DNA from: Nitrospira sp. KM1
GTDB taxonomy: Bacteria > Nitrospirota > Nitrospiria > Nitrospirales > Nitrospiraceae
NCBI RefSeq assembly: GCF_011405515.1
Contig: NZ_AP022671.1
Location: forward strand, 2,294,001-2,358,000
DNA length: 64,000 nucleotides
Direction of reading: 5' to 3'
This document shows positions 34,786 through 44,544 of this stretch, in pieces. The first letter of the stretch is position 1; every line of letters starts with the position of its first letter. The position numbers and the translations under genes were made by a program. The notes under the pieces are model-generated. The model was not told the DNA's origin. It saw nothing but the letters and a program-made list of their open reading frames with translations, and did no database searches.

Positions 34786-35820
34786 ATGCGCGCTTTGATC
34801 AAGATTGCGCCGCAACCGGGACTGACACTCACGACATGCCCGGATCCCGCTCCTGGTCCATCCGACGCGGTGGTCCGTGTCAAAGCCACCTCACTGTGCG
34901 GCACCGACGCGCATATATACAATTGGGACACGTGGGCTCACAGCCGCATCCACCCCCCTCGTATCATCGGTCACGAGATGTGCGGCGAGGTGGTCGAAAT
35001 CGGCTCCGACGTGACGTTGGTCAAACTGGGTGACTATGTGGCCGCCGAATCCCATCTGACGTGCGGGGAGTGTTTCCAATGCCGCACCGGACAGGCTCAC
35101 GTATGCCGGAACTACCGTATCCTCGGAGTTGATCGCAATGGATCGTTCGCTGAGTATGTCGTCCTCCCCGAAAGCGTACTGTGGAAAACGTCGCCCTCGG
35201 TGCCTCCAGAATTTGCCTCGGTGCAGGAGCCGTTGGGTAATGCCGTGGATGCCGCACTGGTTGAAGATCTCACCGGACACACCGTGCTCATTACCGGATG
35301 CGGTCCGACGGGCTTGTTTGCCGCCGCGGTGGCCAGAACGGCGGGGGCGGCCACGATTATCGCCTCCGATATCAGCGAATACCGGCTGGCTCTGGCCAAG
35401 CAGGTCGGCGTGGACCACGTACTCAATCCCGGGATAGATGGTCCGGACCGTATCGCCGAGGCCATCCGTGAAATGACCTCCGGCGAAGGGGTCGACGCAT
35501 CCCTTGAAATGTCGGGCAATCCCGATGCCCTGCATCAGGCGTTCCGTGCCGTCAAGAACGGAGGACGGGTGACCCTGTTTGGCATTCCGACAGGTCCGAT
35601 CACATGCGATCTCGCCAATGAAATCATCTTCAAGGGCATCCGTGTCTACGGCATCACCGGCAGGAGGTTGTTCAGCACGTGGTATCGTCTGGGAGGCCTG
35701 TTGAAGGCCGGATTGAACATCAAACCGATTGTGACGCACACGATGCCGATGCACGATTTTGCGCGCGGGTTCGAGCTGATCAATTCGGGCCGATGCGGCA
35801 AAATCGTGTTGTTTCCCTGA
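34786..35820 (+). CDS. tdh: L-threonine 3-dehydrogenase
   Basis: A zinc-dependent medium-chain dehydrogenase of 344 residues that oxidises threonine to 2-amino-3-ketobutyrate with NAD+. Catalytic zinc residues occur in [11 protein letters not shown] and [10 protein letters not shown]. Structural zinc cysteines lie in [19 protein letters not shown] binding shows as [17 protein letters not shown]. The length is close to E. coli Tdh (341). The internal ATG at 34786 is preferred over 34750, which would add 12 unrelated residues. kbl follows 23 bp downstream and completes the pathway. Confidence 0.93.
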   Translation: MRALIKIAPQPGLTLTTCPDPAPGPSDAVVRVKATSLCGTDAHIYNWDTWAHSRIHPPRIIGHEMCGEVVEIGSDVTLVKLGDYVAAESHLTCGECFQCRTGQAHVCRNYRILGVDRNGSFAEYVVLPESVLWKTSPSVPPEFASVQEPLGNAVDAALVEDLTGHTVLITGCGPTGLFAAAVARTAGAATIIASDISEYRLALAKQVGVDHVLNPGIDGPDRIAEAIREMTSGEGVDASLEMSGNPDALHQAFRAVKNGGRVTLFGIPTGPITCDLANEIIFKGIRVYGITGRRLFSTWYRLGGLLKAGLNIKPIVTHTMPMHDFARGFELINSGRCGKIVLFP

Positions 35821-35843
35821 AGCAGAAAAACCGACACCTCACC

Positions 35844-37034
35844 ATGGCCTACCGATCATTTCACACCGTCGTCGAAGACGCATTACGCGACATCCGCTCG
35901 AAAGGGCTTCAGAAATCCGAGCGCCATCTTCTCGGCCCGCAAGGACCGAACATTCGCGTCTCGCAGGGAGACGTGTTGAACCTATGCGCCAACAATTATC
36001 TGGGCTTGGCCAATCATGCTGACTTGGTGAACGCGGCCATAGCCGGACTCCGCCGCTACGGGTACGGCATGGCTTCGGTCCGCTTCATCTGCGGAACCCA
36101 GGACCTTCATAGGGAACTTGAACAAGCCATCAGCGGCTTCCTCGGTACGGACAATACGATTCTTTACAGCTCATGTTTCGATGCAAACGGGGGTTTATTC
36201 GAGGTGCTGCTGGACGACCGTGACGCCATCATCAGCGATGCCCTGAACCATGCCAGCCTGATCGACGGGATCAGGCTCTGCAAGGCGAAGCGATTCCGGT
36301 ATTCGCACTCGGACATGGCCGAACTCGAAGCCCGGTTGAACGAAGCTCGTCAATGCCGTCTTCGGCTCATCGCGACCGATGGGGTCTTCTCCATGGACGG
36401 CGACCTCGCCAAACTGGACCAGATCGTCGAACTCGCAGACCGCTATGACGCAGCAGTGGTCGTCGACGACAGTCATGCGACCGGCGTCCTGGGACGACAG
36501 GGACGGGGAACTCCGGATCATTTCGGAGTAGGCGAACGCGTGGAGATCGTGACAGGGACATTGGGGAAGTCGCTGGGAGGCGCGAGCGGTGGATTCACGT
36601 CGGGGAAAGCAAACCTGATCGAGATCCTTCGTCAACGATCCCGGCCCTATCTGTTTTCCAATGCGCTTCCCCCGGCGGTCGCTGCGGCATCTCTGCAGGC
36701 ATTGGAACTCGTGCGGAAGGGCGACGACTTGCGGGCACGATTGTACGAACATGCCGCCTATTTCAGGCGCGCGCTGACAGGGCTCGGGTTCCGCCTCGTT
36801 CCGGGTGAGCACCCGATCATTCCGGTCCTGTTGGGCGATGCAGCCAGGGCGTCCGCCATGGCCGATGATCTATTGACGGAGGGGATCTACGTCGTGGGAT
36901 TCAGTTACCCGGTCGTCCCGGAGGGCCAGGCACGGATCCGAGTCCAGATGTCGGCCGCCCACACGCGGACGCAGCTCGAACAGGCCGTCGCGGCGTTTGG
37001 ACGAGTCGGCCGGCGTCTCCAAGTCATCTCTTGA
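35844..37034 (+). CDS. kbl: Glycine C-acetyltransferase (2-amino-3-ketobutyrate CoA ligase)
   Basis: A 396-residue PLP-dependent alpha-oxoamine synthase, the same size as E. coli Kbl (398). It cleaves 2-amino-3-ketobutyrate with CoA to glycine and acetyl-CoA. Visible landmarks are [13 protein letters not shown] near the N-terminus, [17 protein letters not shown], and the PLP-lysine region [14 protein letters not shown]. It forms a two-gene operon with tdh. The ATG at 35844 was chosen because the frame upstream of it overlaps tdh and lacks family similarity. Confidence 0.95.
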   Translation: MAYRSFHTVVEDALRDIRSKGLQKSERHLLGPQGPNIRVSQGDVLNLCANNYLGLANHADLVNAAIAGLRRYGYGMASVRFICGTQDLHRELEQAISGFLGTDNTILYSSCFDANGGLFEVLLDDRDAIISDALNHASLIDGIRLCKAKRFRYSHSDMAELEARLNEARQCRLRLIATDGVFSMDGDLAKLDQIVELADRYDAAVVVDDSHATGVLGRQGRGTPDHFGVGERVEIVTGTLGKSLGGASGGFTSGKANLIEILRQRSRPYLFSNALPPAVAAASLQALELVRKGDDLRARLYEHAAYFRRALTGLGFRLVPGEHPIIPVLLGDAARASAMADDLLTEGIYVVGFSYPVVPEGQARIRVQMSAAHTRTQLEQAVAAFGRVGRRLQVIS

Positions 37035-37107
37035 TCGACCCGCCATCAACCGGTTATGACCACGAACCATAGGGGTTGATGCATGGCAGAGGTGGAGTCG
37101 TTGAGAC

Positions 37108-38079
37108 CTATTCCTTGATGGCCTGCGCTCGACGCTGGAGATAGGCGTTCCGAACGGCGGCGTACAAATCTAACGTGGCTTCTTCGACGCCCTGGTAATT
37201 TTCGAGGTTGCGAGACCGTTCGTTGACGATTTCACCTACCCGTGCGCCGATCTGCACCATACTTGTCGTAAACCTGTTTTTGTGCGCGATCACCGACGGC
37301 ACACCCTCGACCTCGATGATCGGCACGACAAGCCAGTTGATCGGATTCAAAAAGATATCACCCACATACCCGACCAAGTCACGCACCGTGAACGGCTGCA
37401 TGAACGGCACCATGACGTACGGCCCAGGTTTCATCCCGTAAAATCCCAACGTCTGTCCCAGATCCTCTTCGGGTGTGACCAGGTCGACCTCTTTGGCCAA
37501 ATCGAAAAATCCCCCGATTCCAACCGTGCTGTTGAGCAGAAATCTTCCGACTTCGATGGTGGCACCTTTGGCCTTGCCTTGAAATACGTTATTCAGAAAA
37601 CGAGGGGCAAACCGGAGGTTGTAAAACATATTGCTGATGCCGACCTGGACGAGGTCGGGTACGACAAAGTTGTATCCCTTGGCCACCGGCTTGAGAACGT
37701 ACCGGTCGACGTGCCGATTGAACTCAAAGATTTTTGTGTTCAGCGGTTCCCAAGGATCGTACTCTTCTTGATCGCCGGCGTCTGAAAGATTGGCGAACGG
37801 GTCGATCGGCTCGTCCTCCACAGCATCGGTTCGGGGAGGCATGGGCGGAGCGGCCGCGGCCAGGAGAGGGTCCGCGCCTGTCGCTGACAGCGCGGAGGAT
37901 GTCCCTGGAATGTCAAATAGGGAGCGGGTGCCTGATTGATCATGAATGGCCGGCGTGGAGGTCACCAACGCGGATTGCTCCGCGCACCCGCCGGCGAACA
38001 GGCACATGAACCACAGAGCGAACCAACGCCCACCTGTCACTACGACGCCCCCCCTGCATGACCGTTCGAACGATGACAA
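37108..38079 (-). CDS. mlaA: MlaA/VacJ-family outer-membrane lipoprotein
   Basis: A lipoprotein of the Mla system, which returns mislocalised phospholipids from the outer to the inner membrane. The lipobox LFAGGC (~residue 32) follows a hydrophobic signal. Family motifs are DPWEPLNTKIFEFNRHVD, LRFAPRFLNNVFQGK, GRFLLNSTVGIGGFFD and GPYVMVPFMQPFTVRD. A ~65-residue low-complexity Pro/Asp region separates the lipidation site from the domain. No mlaBCDEF genes are nearby. It converges on kbl, with a weak dyad between them (37044-37081). Confidence 0.93.
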   Translation of the reverse strand: MSSFERSCRGGVVVTGGRWFALWFMCLFAGGCAEQSALVTSTPAIHDQSGTRSLFDIPGTSSALSATGADPLLAAAAPPMPPRTDAVEDEPIDPFANLSDAGDQEEYDPWEPLNTKIFEFNRHVDRYVLKPVAKGYNFVVPDLVQVGISNMFYNLRFAPRFLNNVFQGKAKGATIEVGRFLLNSTVGIGGFFDLAKEVDLVTPEEDLGQTLGFYGMKPGPYVMVPFMQPFTVRDLVGYVGDIFLNPINWLVVPIIEVEGVPSVIAHKNRFTTSMVQIGARVGEIVNERSRNLENYQGVEEATLDLYAAVRNAYLQRRAQAIKE

Positions 38080-38183
38080 TCGGGATCGGCCGTCATCGTT
38101 AAAACGTCGGGGCGCACTTTATCAAAAGTTTCGTCTATCACCAAACACTTCTTTCTTCATTGCGACGAAGCAGCCGGCGGTTG

Positions 38184-38945
38184 TCATGACCGGATGGCAC
38201 GCATCGCAAATTCGGAGAGCGTTGTGAAATATGAGGCGCCGCCGACGTGATAGGTGTCGTTGTGGTTGGCGCCGGGAATAACCGTGAACGACTTCGGCGG
38301 TTTCGCCGCTTCAAACACCTGCCGTCCCAGTTCGAGAGGGATCACATCGTCCTGATCACCGTGAATGACGAGCTTCGGCAGCGACAAGTGCGGCAATCGG
38401 TCGATCAACCGAAATTCGGCTCCGATGAGCCAATGGACCGGCAGACCGGCATACAGGAACTTGCCGACGGCCTCCACCGACGGAAAGGCCGATTCGAGAA
38501 TGAGGCCGGCGGCCGGCTTGCGGGCGGCGAGTTCACCTGCCACTGCGGCGCCCAGAGAGCGCCCGAATATCACAAGCCGTTCCCAGCGCAGCATCCGCAC
38601 TCTTGTGAGATAATCGTAGGCTCCGATGGCATCCTCGTAGAGCCCCTTCTCCGAAGGGCGGCCCTGGCTGCGGCCGTATCCGCGATAATCGAAAATAAAG
38701 ACAGAGAAGCCGTATGCGTAGAGTGCACGCAAATTCTCCAGGCGATGGATCACGTTACCCGCATTGCCATGACACCATAGTAAGACCGGGCGGTCTGCTG
38801 CGGTCTCTACATACCACCCAAACAATTTCGTCCCGTCTGCGGATGGAAACCAGATATCCTCCAGAGGCAACCCGCTGACCTGTTTCCAGTCCCGGTCCTG
38901 CCATGGATCTGGATGAAAGACGAACAGTTGGTCGAGAAGGCTCAT
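38184..38945 (-). CDS. Alpha/beta hydrolase
   Basis: A 253-residue serine hydrolase of the YfhR/BEM46-like group. It starts MSLLDQLFVFHPDPWQ. The oxyanion segment is LLWCHGNAGNVIH, the nucleophile elbow GRSLGAA, the acid likely in IHGDQDDVIP and the catalytic His in PGANHNDTYHV. Several upstream in-frame starts exist (39050, 39125) but none adds a clear membrane segment, so 38945 is a judgement. The substrate is unknown; esters or acyl groups are usual. Confidence 0.8.
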   Translation of the reverse strand: MSLLDQLFVFHPDPWQDRDWKQVSGLPLEDIWFPSADGTKLFGWYVETAADRPVLLWCHGNAGNVIHRLENLRALYAYGFSVFIFDYRGYGRSQGRPSEKGLYEDAIGAYDYLTRVRMLRWERLVIFGRSLGAAVAGELAARKPAAGLILESAFPSVEAVGKFLYAGLPVHWLIGAEFRLIDRLPHLSLPKLVIHGDQDDVIPLELGRQVFEAAKPPKSFTVIPGANHNDTYHVGGASYFTTLSEFAMRAIRS

Positions 38946-39174
38946 CGCGTACCCGGGGCATGAATCAGGAGGATGAATCGACGGAGCATACCCGATCATC
39001 AGGATGTTACGGAAGATCGATTGCGCGGGGAACGAGACGGATGTCTTCATATCAAGGACAGGTCGCGGCGAACGGATTGCCCGTGTAGTGATCACCGCAA
39101 TGAGAGCGATAGGTGCATTTGACACCGTCTGAGCGTCTGCTTGCCGTCGCGTAACGCCGGAGAACGTGTAGCTC

Positions 39175-39843
39175 CTAAAACCGAAGTCCTACTCCGATCA
39201 ATCCGTAATGCGATCGGAAGTCGAGCGACATTCTTTGCCAGTGGTAATTCGCCGCAAGATATTTGTATTCCCCGAAGACAAATACCTTCTTCGACCAGTT
39301 CGACTGGACACCTGCGAGAAACTGATACCCGAACGTCGATGAACTCTCGAAATCCTTGTCCGGGCGCCCGGGAATGTCCGCGTGAGTCAGCACTCCTGAA
39401 GAGATTCCGCCTCCGACTCCACCGTAGGGGATCATCATCGGGAGATGGGGGTAGCGCACGATGAGATTGACCATGCTGTTGAACGCCCACAAATTCACAC
39501 GGCCGACGGCTCCCGTGCCGGGACCGGTTGTCAGCGGGAGCGAGATATCCGTGCTTTGACCGATCGATTCGAGTTCAACTCCGACGAATCCCTTCGCGAT
39601 TGACGGGAAAACGGCCACCTTGAGTCCGGCCCCCGCTCCGACACTGATTTTTGCGTCGGGCACCGTGCCCGTCTGGAAGAATACTCCATTATTGATCGGC
39701 CAACTTCCCAGTGCATACACACTCAAATACACATCGTTTCGCTCTTCGTCCTGCATATCCGAAGAGATGACCTCGGACGCGAAACATGAGCTGTGCGCCG
39801 CACAAGCAAAAAAGAACAGAAGCCGAAGGAACGGGCGACACAT
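39175..39843 (-). CDS. Outer-membrane beta-barrel protein
   Basis: An exported protein of 222 residues. The signal is MCRPFLRLLFFFACAAHSSC, cleaved near CFA. Amphipathic beta strands with Gly/aromatic content alternate throughout (VYLSVYALGSW, GFVGVELESIG, YQFLAGVQSNW, VFVFGEYKYLAANYHW), and it ends in Phe (LIGVGLRF), the normal C-terminal signal for barrel insertion. The size suggests an 8-stranded OmpW/OmpA-like barrel. The ligand and role are unknown. A terminator separates it from the upstream TRL-like gene. Confidence 0.72.
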   Translation of the reverse strand: MCRPFLRLLFFFACAAHSSCFASEVISSDMQDEERNDVYLSVYALGSWPINNGVFFQTGTVPDAKISVGAGAGLKVAVFPSIAKGFVGVELESIGQSTDISLPLTTGPGTGAVGRVNLWAFNSMVNLIVRYPHLPMMIPYGGVGGGISSGVLTHADIPGRPDKDFESSSTFGYQFLAGVQSNWSKKVFVFGEYKYLAANYHWQRMSLDFRSHYGLIGVGLRF

Positions 39844-39882
39844 CGCATGTATTCGGTGGGACGTTGTCACGTCAACAACGCA

Positions 39883-39923
39883 CAAAAAGAAAGGGGCCCT
39901 TGGGATGACCCCAAAGGCCCCTT
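39883..39923 (-). terminator. Terminator of the TRL-like lipoprotein gene
   Basis: On the minus strand a long stem, AAGGGGCC(T)TTGGG against CCCAA(G)GGCCCCTT, is followed by TTCTTTTTG. It stands between the TRL-like gene and the beta-barrel gene. Confidence 0.85.
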
Positions 39924-39948
39924 GCAGACAGGCACGGAGTCAGACAGC

Positions 39949-40278
39949 TCAGCTGCCTTTGACGATCGTACACCATTCGCCGATGATTCCGAGAATGCTC
40001 TTGGCGTAATGGTCGATATGAGCCACGTTGGTAACACCGCCGGCCGCTTTGGCCGCCGAGATGCTCGCATCACCCGTCGCAACCCAGCCCAGGATTGTCT
40101 GACCGCAGGCTTTGCCTTCCTTCGGCGTGGCCGTGGAGGTGGTGGCGATCATTCCGTACTTCACTTCCGTATAAATGATGCCGACCATGGGCGATGCCAC
40201 GGGCATACAGCCGGCCAACGTCATGCTGATAACGCTGACCATGGCGAACGACAACAGCACATAGGCTTTCTTCTTCAT
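39949..40278 (-). CDS. TRL-like family lipoprotein
   Basis: A 109-residue lipoprotein. The signal MKKKAYVLLSFAMVSVISM ends in the lipobox TLAGC. The mature part has the TRL-like features GIIYTEVKYGMIATTSTATPKEGKACGQTILGWVATGDASI. The family name comes from a tRNA-associated locus in enterobacteria and its role is unknown. A strong ribosome-binding site (AGGAGGAAAGT) directly precedes the chosen ATG, excluding the longer frame from 40386. Confidence 0.82.
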   Translation of the reverse strand: MKKKAYVLLSFAMVSVISMTLAGCMPVASPMVGIIYTEVKYGMIATTSTATPKEGKACGQTILGWVATGDASISAAKAAGGVTNVAHIDHYAKSILGIIGEWCTIVKGS

Positions 40279-40632
40279 ACTTTCCTCCTGTGAAAGTGTA
40301 GTTAAGGAATGCTGGCTGCGCTGATGAGACGTGGACAAGTCAATCATCACAGGCGCGAGTATATGCATAGCATCGGGTCCTGTCAATTTGCGTGTTGGGG
40401 CAGAACCTCAATGGGGACTTTATTTTCCATTATTTTGGCTGCTTGGGCAACAACCGGGAAGACAAAAAACCCTTAGATAATATGGTTCAAATGACCCTGT
40501 GTGAAATACCTCGTTTAAGGATACGGCTTGAGACACAATGGGACTCACGGTCGCATCCAATCGATCACCGATACGGACTGGAAGGCCTAGGGTGATAGTT
40601 GATTCATCGCCGGACGAGGAGTGTGACGTGGC

Positions 40633-41670
40633 ATGAGCGGTATTCAACAGGCTCCGGAGCCCTACGATGTCCCGGATATTCCGTCGGGTCTCTCCGTCGC
40701 CTACATGCCCATTTCCCGGCTCAAGACCTGGCTAGAAAAAACCGGTGCGCAGATCTTCGTCATCATTGCGTTTGGCCGCACGCCGCTCCCTCTACTCGGC
40801 TGCCCGGTCCTCCTGTTGGATCTGCCTCAGCTGGAAGGTCCGCCGCTGTGTGAAGTCTGGTTTACCGATCAAGCGGTTCGAATCAATCATGCTTCGGAAT
40901 TATCCTGGGTGATGACCAACGATCTGATGGTCGGCTTTCTGAACCTCCTGGAACGGCCCGGTGTCAGCCTCGATACGACCGTCCATTCCGCTTACACGCA
41001 TCTGCTGGACCATCTCCGGCAGACCCGTTACCCGCATCTATGGAGGATCTGGAATTATTTTCCTCGCATCAACGAGATCAGCGGCGGACTCGAGCGATAC
41101 CGCCGGTTTTGTGTCGGGCGACATCGCGCATTTTCAGCCGCGCTGCCCGACCTCGCTGATTCACTGCCGGCCGCCACAGCGGTGGGCACCGGATCCGGGC
41201 CGCTACAATTGCTGTTCATCGCCGGTGCCTGCCCTGCAGCCGGCCTTGGAAATCCGCGGCAAACGCATGCGTACGAATACCCGCGGATGTATGGGCCGGT
41301 CAGTCCGTCATTCTCCCGTGCCAGTCTCTGTCGCACCGGGGACGAGACGCACCTGCTCATCTCCGGCACCGCCAGCGTAATCGGACATGCCAGTACGCAC
41401 ATTGGCTTCCCAGAAGAACAGACCAAGGAAATAGTGCGCAACCTGCTCTGTCTTCTTGGACATGCCGGATCAGTGGCGCCCAGGCGATTCGGCGGCATGC
41501 GCAGCCGAGGGGCTTATAAGGTCTATGTGCGCCACGCCGACCACCTCCCGGCAATCCGCAAAGCTCTCGGACACTCTCCGTTGGCTTCGAATCATTTCAT
41601 GTTTCTTCAGGCCGACCTGTGCCGGGAGGAGCTGCTGGTGGAAATCGAAGGCTCCGTCACCTCGTTCTGA
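40633..41670 (+). CDS. Chorismatase of the FkbO/Hyg5/XanB2 family
   Basis: A 345-residue protein resembling chorismatases, which split chorismate to pyruvate plus a hydroxybenzoate or dihydroxy-cyclohexadiene acid. Supporting segments are YPHLWRIWNYFPRINEISGG, ERYRRFCVGRHRAF and the later TASVIGHASTHIGF region, all typical of the family's substrate pocket. Family members feed macrolide starter units (FkbO), 3-hydroxybenzoate (Hyg5) or xanthomonadin/ubiquinone precursors (XanB2). No polyketide or aryl-polyene genes are adjacent. Product type cannot be read reliably here. The gene stands alone on the plus strand. Confidence 0.75.
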   Translation: MSGIQQAPEPYDVPDIPSGLSVAYMPISRLKTWLEKTGAQIFVIIAFGRTPLPLLGCPVLLLDLPQLEGPPLCEVWFTDQAVRINHASELSWVMTNDLMVGFLNLLERPGVSLDTTVHSAYTHLLDHLRQTRYPHLWRIWNYFPRINEISGGLERYRRFCVGRHRAFSAALPDLADSLPAATAVGTGSGPLQLLFIAGACPAAGLGNPRQTHAYEYPRMYGPVSPSFSRASLCRTGDETHLLISGTASVIGHASTHIGFPEEQTKEIVRNLLCLLGHAGSVAPRRFGGMRSRGAYKVYVRHADHLPAIRKALGHSPLASNHFMFLQADLCREELLVEIEGSVTSF

Positions 41671-41991
41671 CGACGTGAGACGAACGAATACATCGGCGGG
41701 TTATAAGACAGTCCCTCATGCTCTGCAACGAGAATCCGTCACGCCACCATTTTTTGTGATCTGCCGAATGTCCGGCAGCGGCCGGAAATGGCCCGGGCGA
41801 GGTCCTTGCCGCATGGCCACGGTCCGGCACCCGCGTTGTTGGTTGGATCCAGGACTGCAACGCAACATCGGAGGGCCTTCTGGCGATCCTTCGCCAACCG
41901 TACCTCCGCCCTGACATCCCCATATTTATTAACAATCATAGGAGATATTCAAACAGGTCCTGACAGAGGGACGTGGACATGAGCGGCCGGA
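41671..41991. other. Convergent intergenic region without a supported gene
   Basis: The 321 bp lie between the converging chorismatase and DUF4105 genes. Short frames exist on both strands but have no ribosome-binding site and no recognisable protein pattern. I see no clear terminator hairpin. Confidence 0.4.
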
Positions 41992-43899
41992 TCAAAAAAA
42001 AGCCTGCACCGAGAACAGCACATCGTTGTCGCGATCACGATGGTTGTACTCCAGCCTGAGCGCCCAATTGCGGGCCAAGGTATATCGAGACCCGACGAAC
42101 CATCGAATGTCGTCCGAATGTTCTCCTAACGCATACTTGAGATAGGTGCCTGATACCATGAATCTCCACTGCTCCGACAGGTCCACCAGATTTCCGATGC
42201 TCGCACCGCCTCCCACCCGATGGCGTTCTTCGTATGCACGGCTGTAATTGGCTTCGGCTTCGGCAAACGCAAACCACACCTCCTTCCGGAACCAGTGCGA
42301 TTCGAGCGCGCCACCGACTCCCCCGCTCGCCACGGCGTTGCTGCAAAGTTGACACGTATTGTGTTTGATCGTCTGCATACCAAGATTGATCTTCCAGGAC
42401 GGGACGTGAAATACCGAGTCGACCGGAGACAGCGACAGGACATTGGCCAGCGTGAAGCGTTCGAGTCTGGTTTGGTCCGCACGGTTGTAATGCCGCACTG
42501 TGAAGGAGGCGAGCTCGATCTGCGCGTTGGGGGTATATCCGGGTTCCGGATCCAGAAGATCGTGATACCCCGCCCGTACGGACAACTCTTCGAAGGTATC
42601 GTCGTTGCGCCATCCTCCGCCAAGACTGGCACGTGAGGTGTTGTGTCCCAACTCAGGCTGGTCGGCGAACGGCTTCACTGGAAACTCCGGTGATGGGATG
42701 CGGAGCTGGCTCCGTGCTGTTAAGACCGATTTGTTCCTGTCTCTAAGGTCCTGGGGGGAGGGATCGGCCGTATCAATTCGATATCGAAGATAATCGGATG
42801 CGAGGTCCAGCAGAAACGCCTGCTTGGGTTTGGCTAGTTCGATAAAGGCCGGAAGCGTCAATGCCGCCTCGTCCACGGCGAGACGCTGAGCGAGCGCCCG
42901 CTCGCTTGCCGTCAGTGATTCTCGCTTCCGGCGGATGACATTGCTGCGGGACGGCCGGTAGGCCACGTGACCAATCAAGCCCGGCTGGTCCGCGATGAGA
43001 CGAACGGTATCGGCGGGAACGGTCCAGAAGAGGAATTGGTCCGTCAGATGCAGGGACGGATCAGCGTATTCCAACAATCCTAGCAGCTGGTACGAACAAT
43101 TCTCTTTGAAAAAGAAATAGTCGAATGACGCATTACCAAGCTCCCATGCGTGCATGAGTAACCGGGTGACCTGTTGCTCCGTCAGGTTCAGGCGATATTC
43201 CCAGATATCCCGATTCTCGATGTCGCGATATTCCTGGACCTTTAGATAATAGGGAATGGTGGAAAAGTAGCCGTTGTATCCGCCGAAGATGCCGAGTATC
43301 GCGTACTCGAGGCCGGCGTCGGACGCGACGTCCGCCGCATAATTGATGGTGTAGGCAAGAATTCTTGTCTGCTCGGTCTGGCCCTTTTGATCAACGCGAA
43401 GAAACGTGTGCCCGAACATCGAGGCCGGATTGTTCATAAACGCGGACGGGAAAATGAGCGAAATGGATTCCGCATGGAATTCCGTCAGCCAGCGTTCAAA
43501 CCGTGGGCAGGTCATCGGCTTGAGACGTTCGTCATCGATGGCCAGGGTGGTCTTGAGCCATCGATACCGCGCGACGAAGGCGCACTGCGCAGGTTGTCGA
43601 GACCGTCCGACATCCTCGGATAAGAACAACTGTCTGATCGTCGCTTCGAGTTCGGCGTCCGGATTCGTTTTCCCCTCCGGAGACATGAAAAATCCGGGGT
43701 CGTCCTGTTCACTCGTAAACCCGCCGAACCAGTTCCTCCGATAGTGAAGCAACAGATGCCATTCGCGAGATTCGGCCAGCCGATTGAGCTTCGCGGCGTG
43801 AATCAGTTCGTCAGCATACGAAGTCCCGGAGATCTCTTCGGCCCGGACGGACCCTATAGCGAGAAGCATCAGCAGCGCAATGAGAACGAGGATGTTCAC
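41992..43899 (-). CDS. DUF4105 protein (Lnb-like periplasmic domain plus C-terminal barrel-like region)
   Basis: A 635-residue exported protein starting with GTG and a signal (MNILVLIALLMLLAIGSVRA). Residues ~25-330 match DUF4105: REWHLLLHYRRNWFGGFTSE, FPSAFMNNPASMFGHTFLRV, and the Cys/Asn segment FFFKENCSYQLL that may be the active site. The C-terminal ~270 residues are strand-rich and end in Phe, which suggests an outer-membrane barrel-like part. The N-terminal domain is related to Lnb lipoprotein N-acyltransferase-type proteins, but this function is not established here. A DUF3015 gene lies directly upstream. Confidence 0.85.
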   Translation of the reverse strand: MNILVLIALLMLLAIGSVRAEEISGTSYADELIHAAKLNRLAESREWHLLLHYRRNWFGGFTSEQDDPGFFMSPEGKTNPDAELEATIRQLFLSEDVGRSRQPAQCAFVARYRWLKTTLAIDDERLKPMTCPRFERWLTEFHAESISLIFPSAFMNNPASMFGHTFLRVDQKGQTEQTRILAYTINYAADVASDAGLEYAILGIFGGYNGYFSTIPYYLKVQEYRDIENRDIWEYRLNLTEQQVTRLLMHAWELGNASFDYFFFKENCSYQLLGLLEYADPSLHLTDQFLFWTVPADTVRLIADQPGLIGHVAYRPSRSNVIRRKRESLTASERALAQRLAVDEAALTLPAFIELAKPKQAFLLDLASDYLRYRIDTADPSPQDLRDRNKSVLTARSQLRIPSPEFPVKPFADQPELGHNTSRASLGGGWRNDDTFEELSVRAGYHDLLDPEPGYTPNAQIELASFTVRHYNRADQTRLERFTLANVLSLSPVDSVFHVPSWKINLGMQTIKHNTCQLCSNAVASGGVGGALESHWFRKEVWFAFAEAEANYSRAYEERHRVGGGASIGNLVDLSEQWRFMVSGTYLKYALGEHSDDIRWFVGSRYTLARNWALRLEYNHRDRDNDVLFSVQAFF

Positions 43900-43921
43900 G
43901 GGAGGAGTAGCCGGAATCGAC

Positions 43922-43947
43922 GGGGCTCCGGCGCGAGCCGAAGCCCC
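43922..43947 (-). terminator. Strong hairpin between DUF3015 and DUF4105 genes
   Basis: A GC-rich stem GGGGCTCCGGC/GCCGAAGCCCC (one mismatch) with a 4-base loop lies in the 57-bp gap. There is no T-tract, so it may stabilise the upstream mRNA or modulate read-through rather than terminate. Confidence 0.4.
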
Positions 43948-43956
43948 CGGCGATGA

Positions 43957-44469
43957 CTAGCGGAGAGAGGCTTGAGCAAGAACGGGACTCTTCGCTATGG
44001 CGTCATTCAATGATTTGACGAGTGCCGATGAAGAAGTTTCTCCTGCTTGAACCAGATACAGATATCGCTCCTGAGCCATGGCAAAGAAAGCAGGATGCTG
44101 TTCAGCCGGAACGTCCATCAGGGTCGCAAGTGACGCGAGGTGTTCTCCACCACCTTGCGCCATTTCTTGGGTGAGATTTTCGAAATTGAGCAACGCAAAC
44201 ATCGTCGTTTGACTGTCGGCCCACACTTGACCGTCGTTTGTGCACCCGGACGTACCGGAGCTGATGCCGAAGGTCCCGCTGCCGAACGTCCCGTTCGTCG
44301 TTGCCATGAGGACCTGCGGTGCAATATTTTTTTGGTGTTTGAAATCCGCGAACGCCAGCTTGCCGAGCCCACAGCCGGGTCCTGTGTCCGGGTTGGCCGC
44401 AAACACAACGCCCGCCTGCGCCCCGATCAAGAGCGCTGCCGCCGACAATATGAGCAATTTGCGCCTCAT
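43957..44469 (-). CDS. DUF3015 periplasmic protein
   Basis: A 170-residue exported protein with a signal peptide (RKLLILSAAALLIGAQAGVV, cut near FAA). The mature part matches DUF3015: GPGCGLGKLAFADFKHQ, PQVLMATTNGTFGSGTFGISSGTSGC, FENLTQEMAQGGGEHLASLA. The two cysteines probably form a disulfide. A strong ribosome-binding site (AGGAGGAAGT) precedes the ATG. DUF3015 genes commonly neighbour DUF4105 genes, and they are adjacent here, 57 bp apart. The function is unknown. Confidence 0.88.
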   Translation of the reverse strand: MRRKLLILSAAALLIGAQAGVVFAANPDTGPGCGLGKLAFADFKHQKNIAPQVLMATTNGTFGSGTFGISSGTSGCTNDGQVWADSQTTMFALLNFENLTQEMAQGGGEHLASLATLMDVPAEQHPAFFAMAQERYLYLVQAGETSSSALVKSLNDAIAKSPVLAQASLR

Positions 44470-44544
44470 ACTTCCTCCTCTGATGGTTGATGCCCGAGGT
44501 GTCCGATGACTAAGAACGAATTATAGCCGAATGCGAACGATAAA

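Noticed and set aside
37044-37081. CATCAACC/GGTTGATG dyad between kbl and mlaA as a terminator
   Set aside because: The loop is 22 nt and no T-tract follows on either strand.
41739-41939. Small minus-strand frame starting MIVNKYGDVRAEV
   Set aside because: No ribosome-binding site and a compositionally odd second half; not enough to call a gene.
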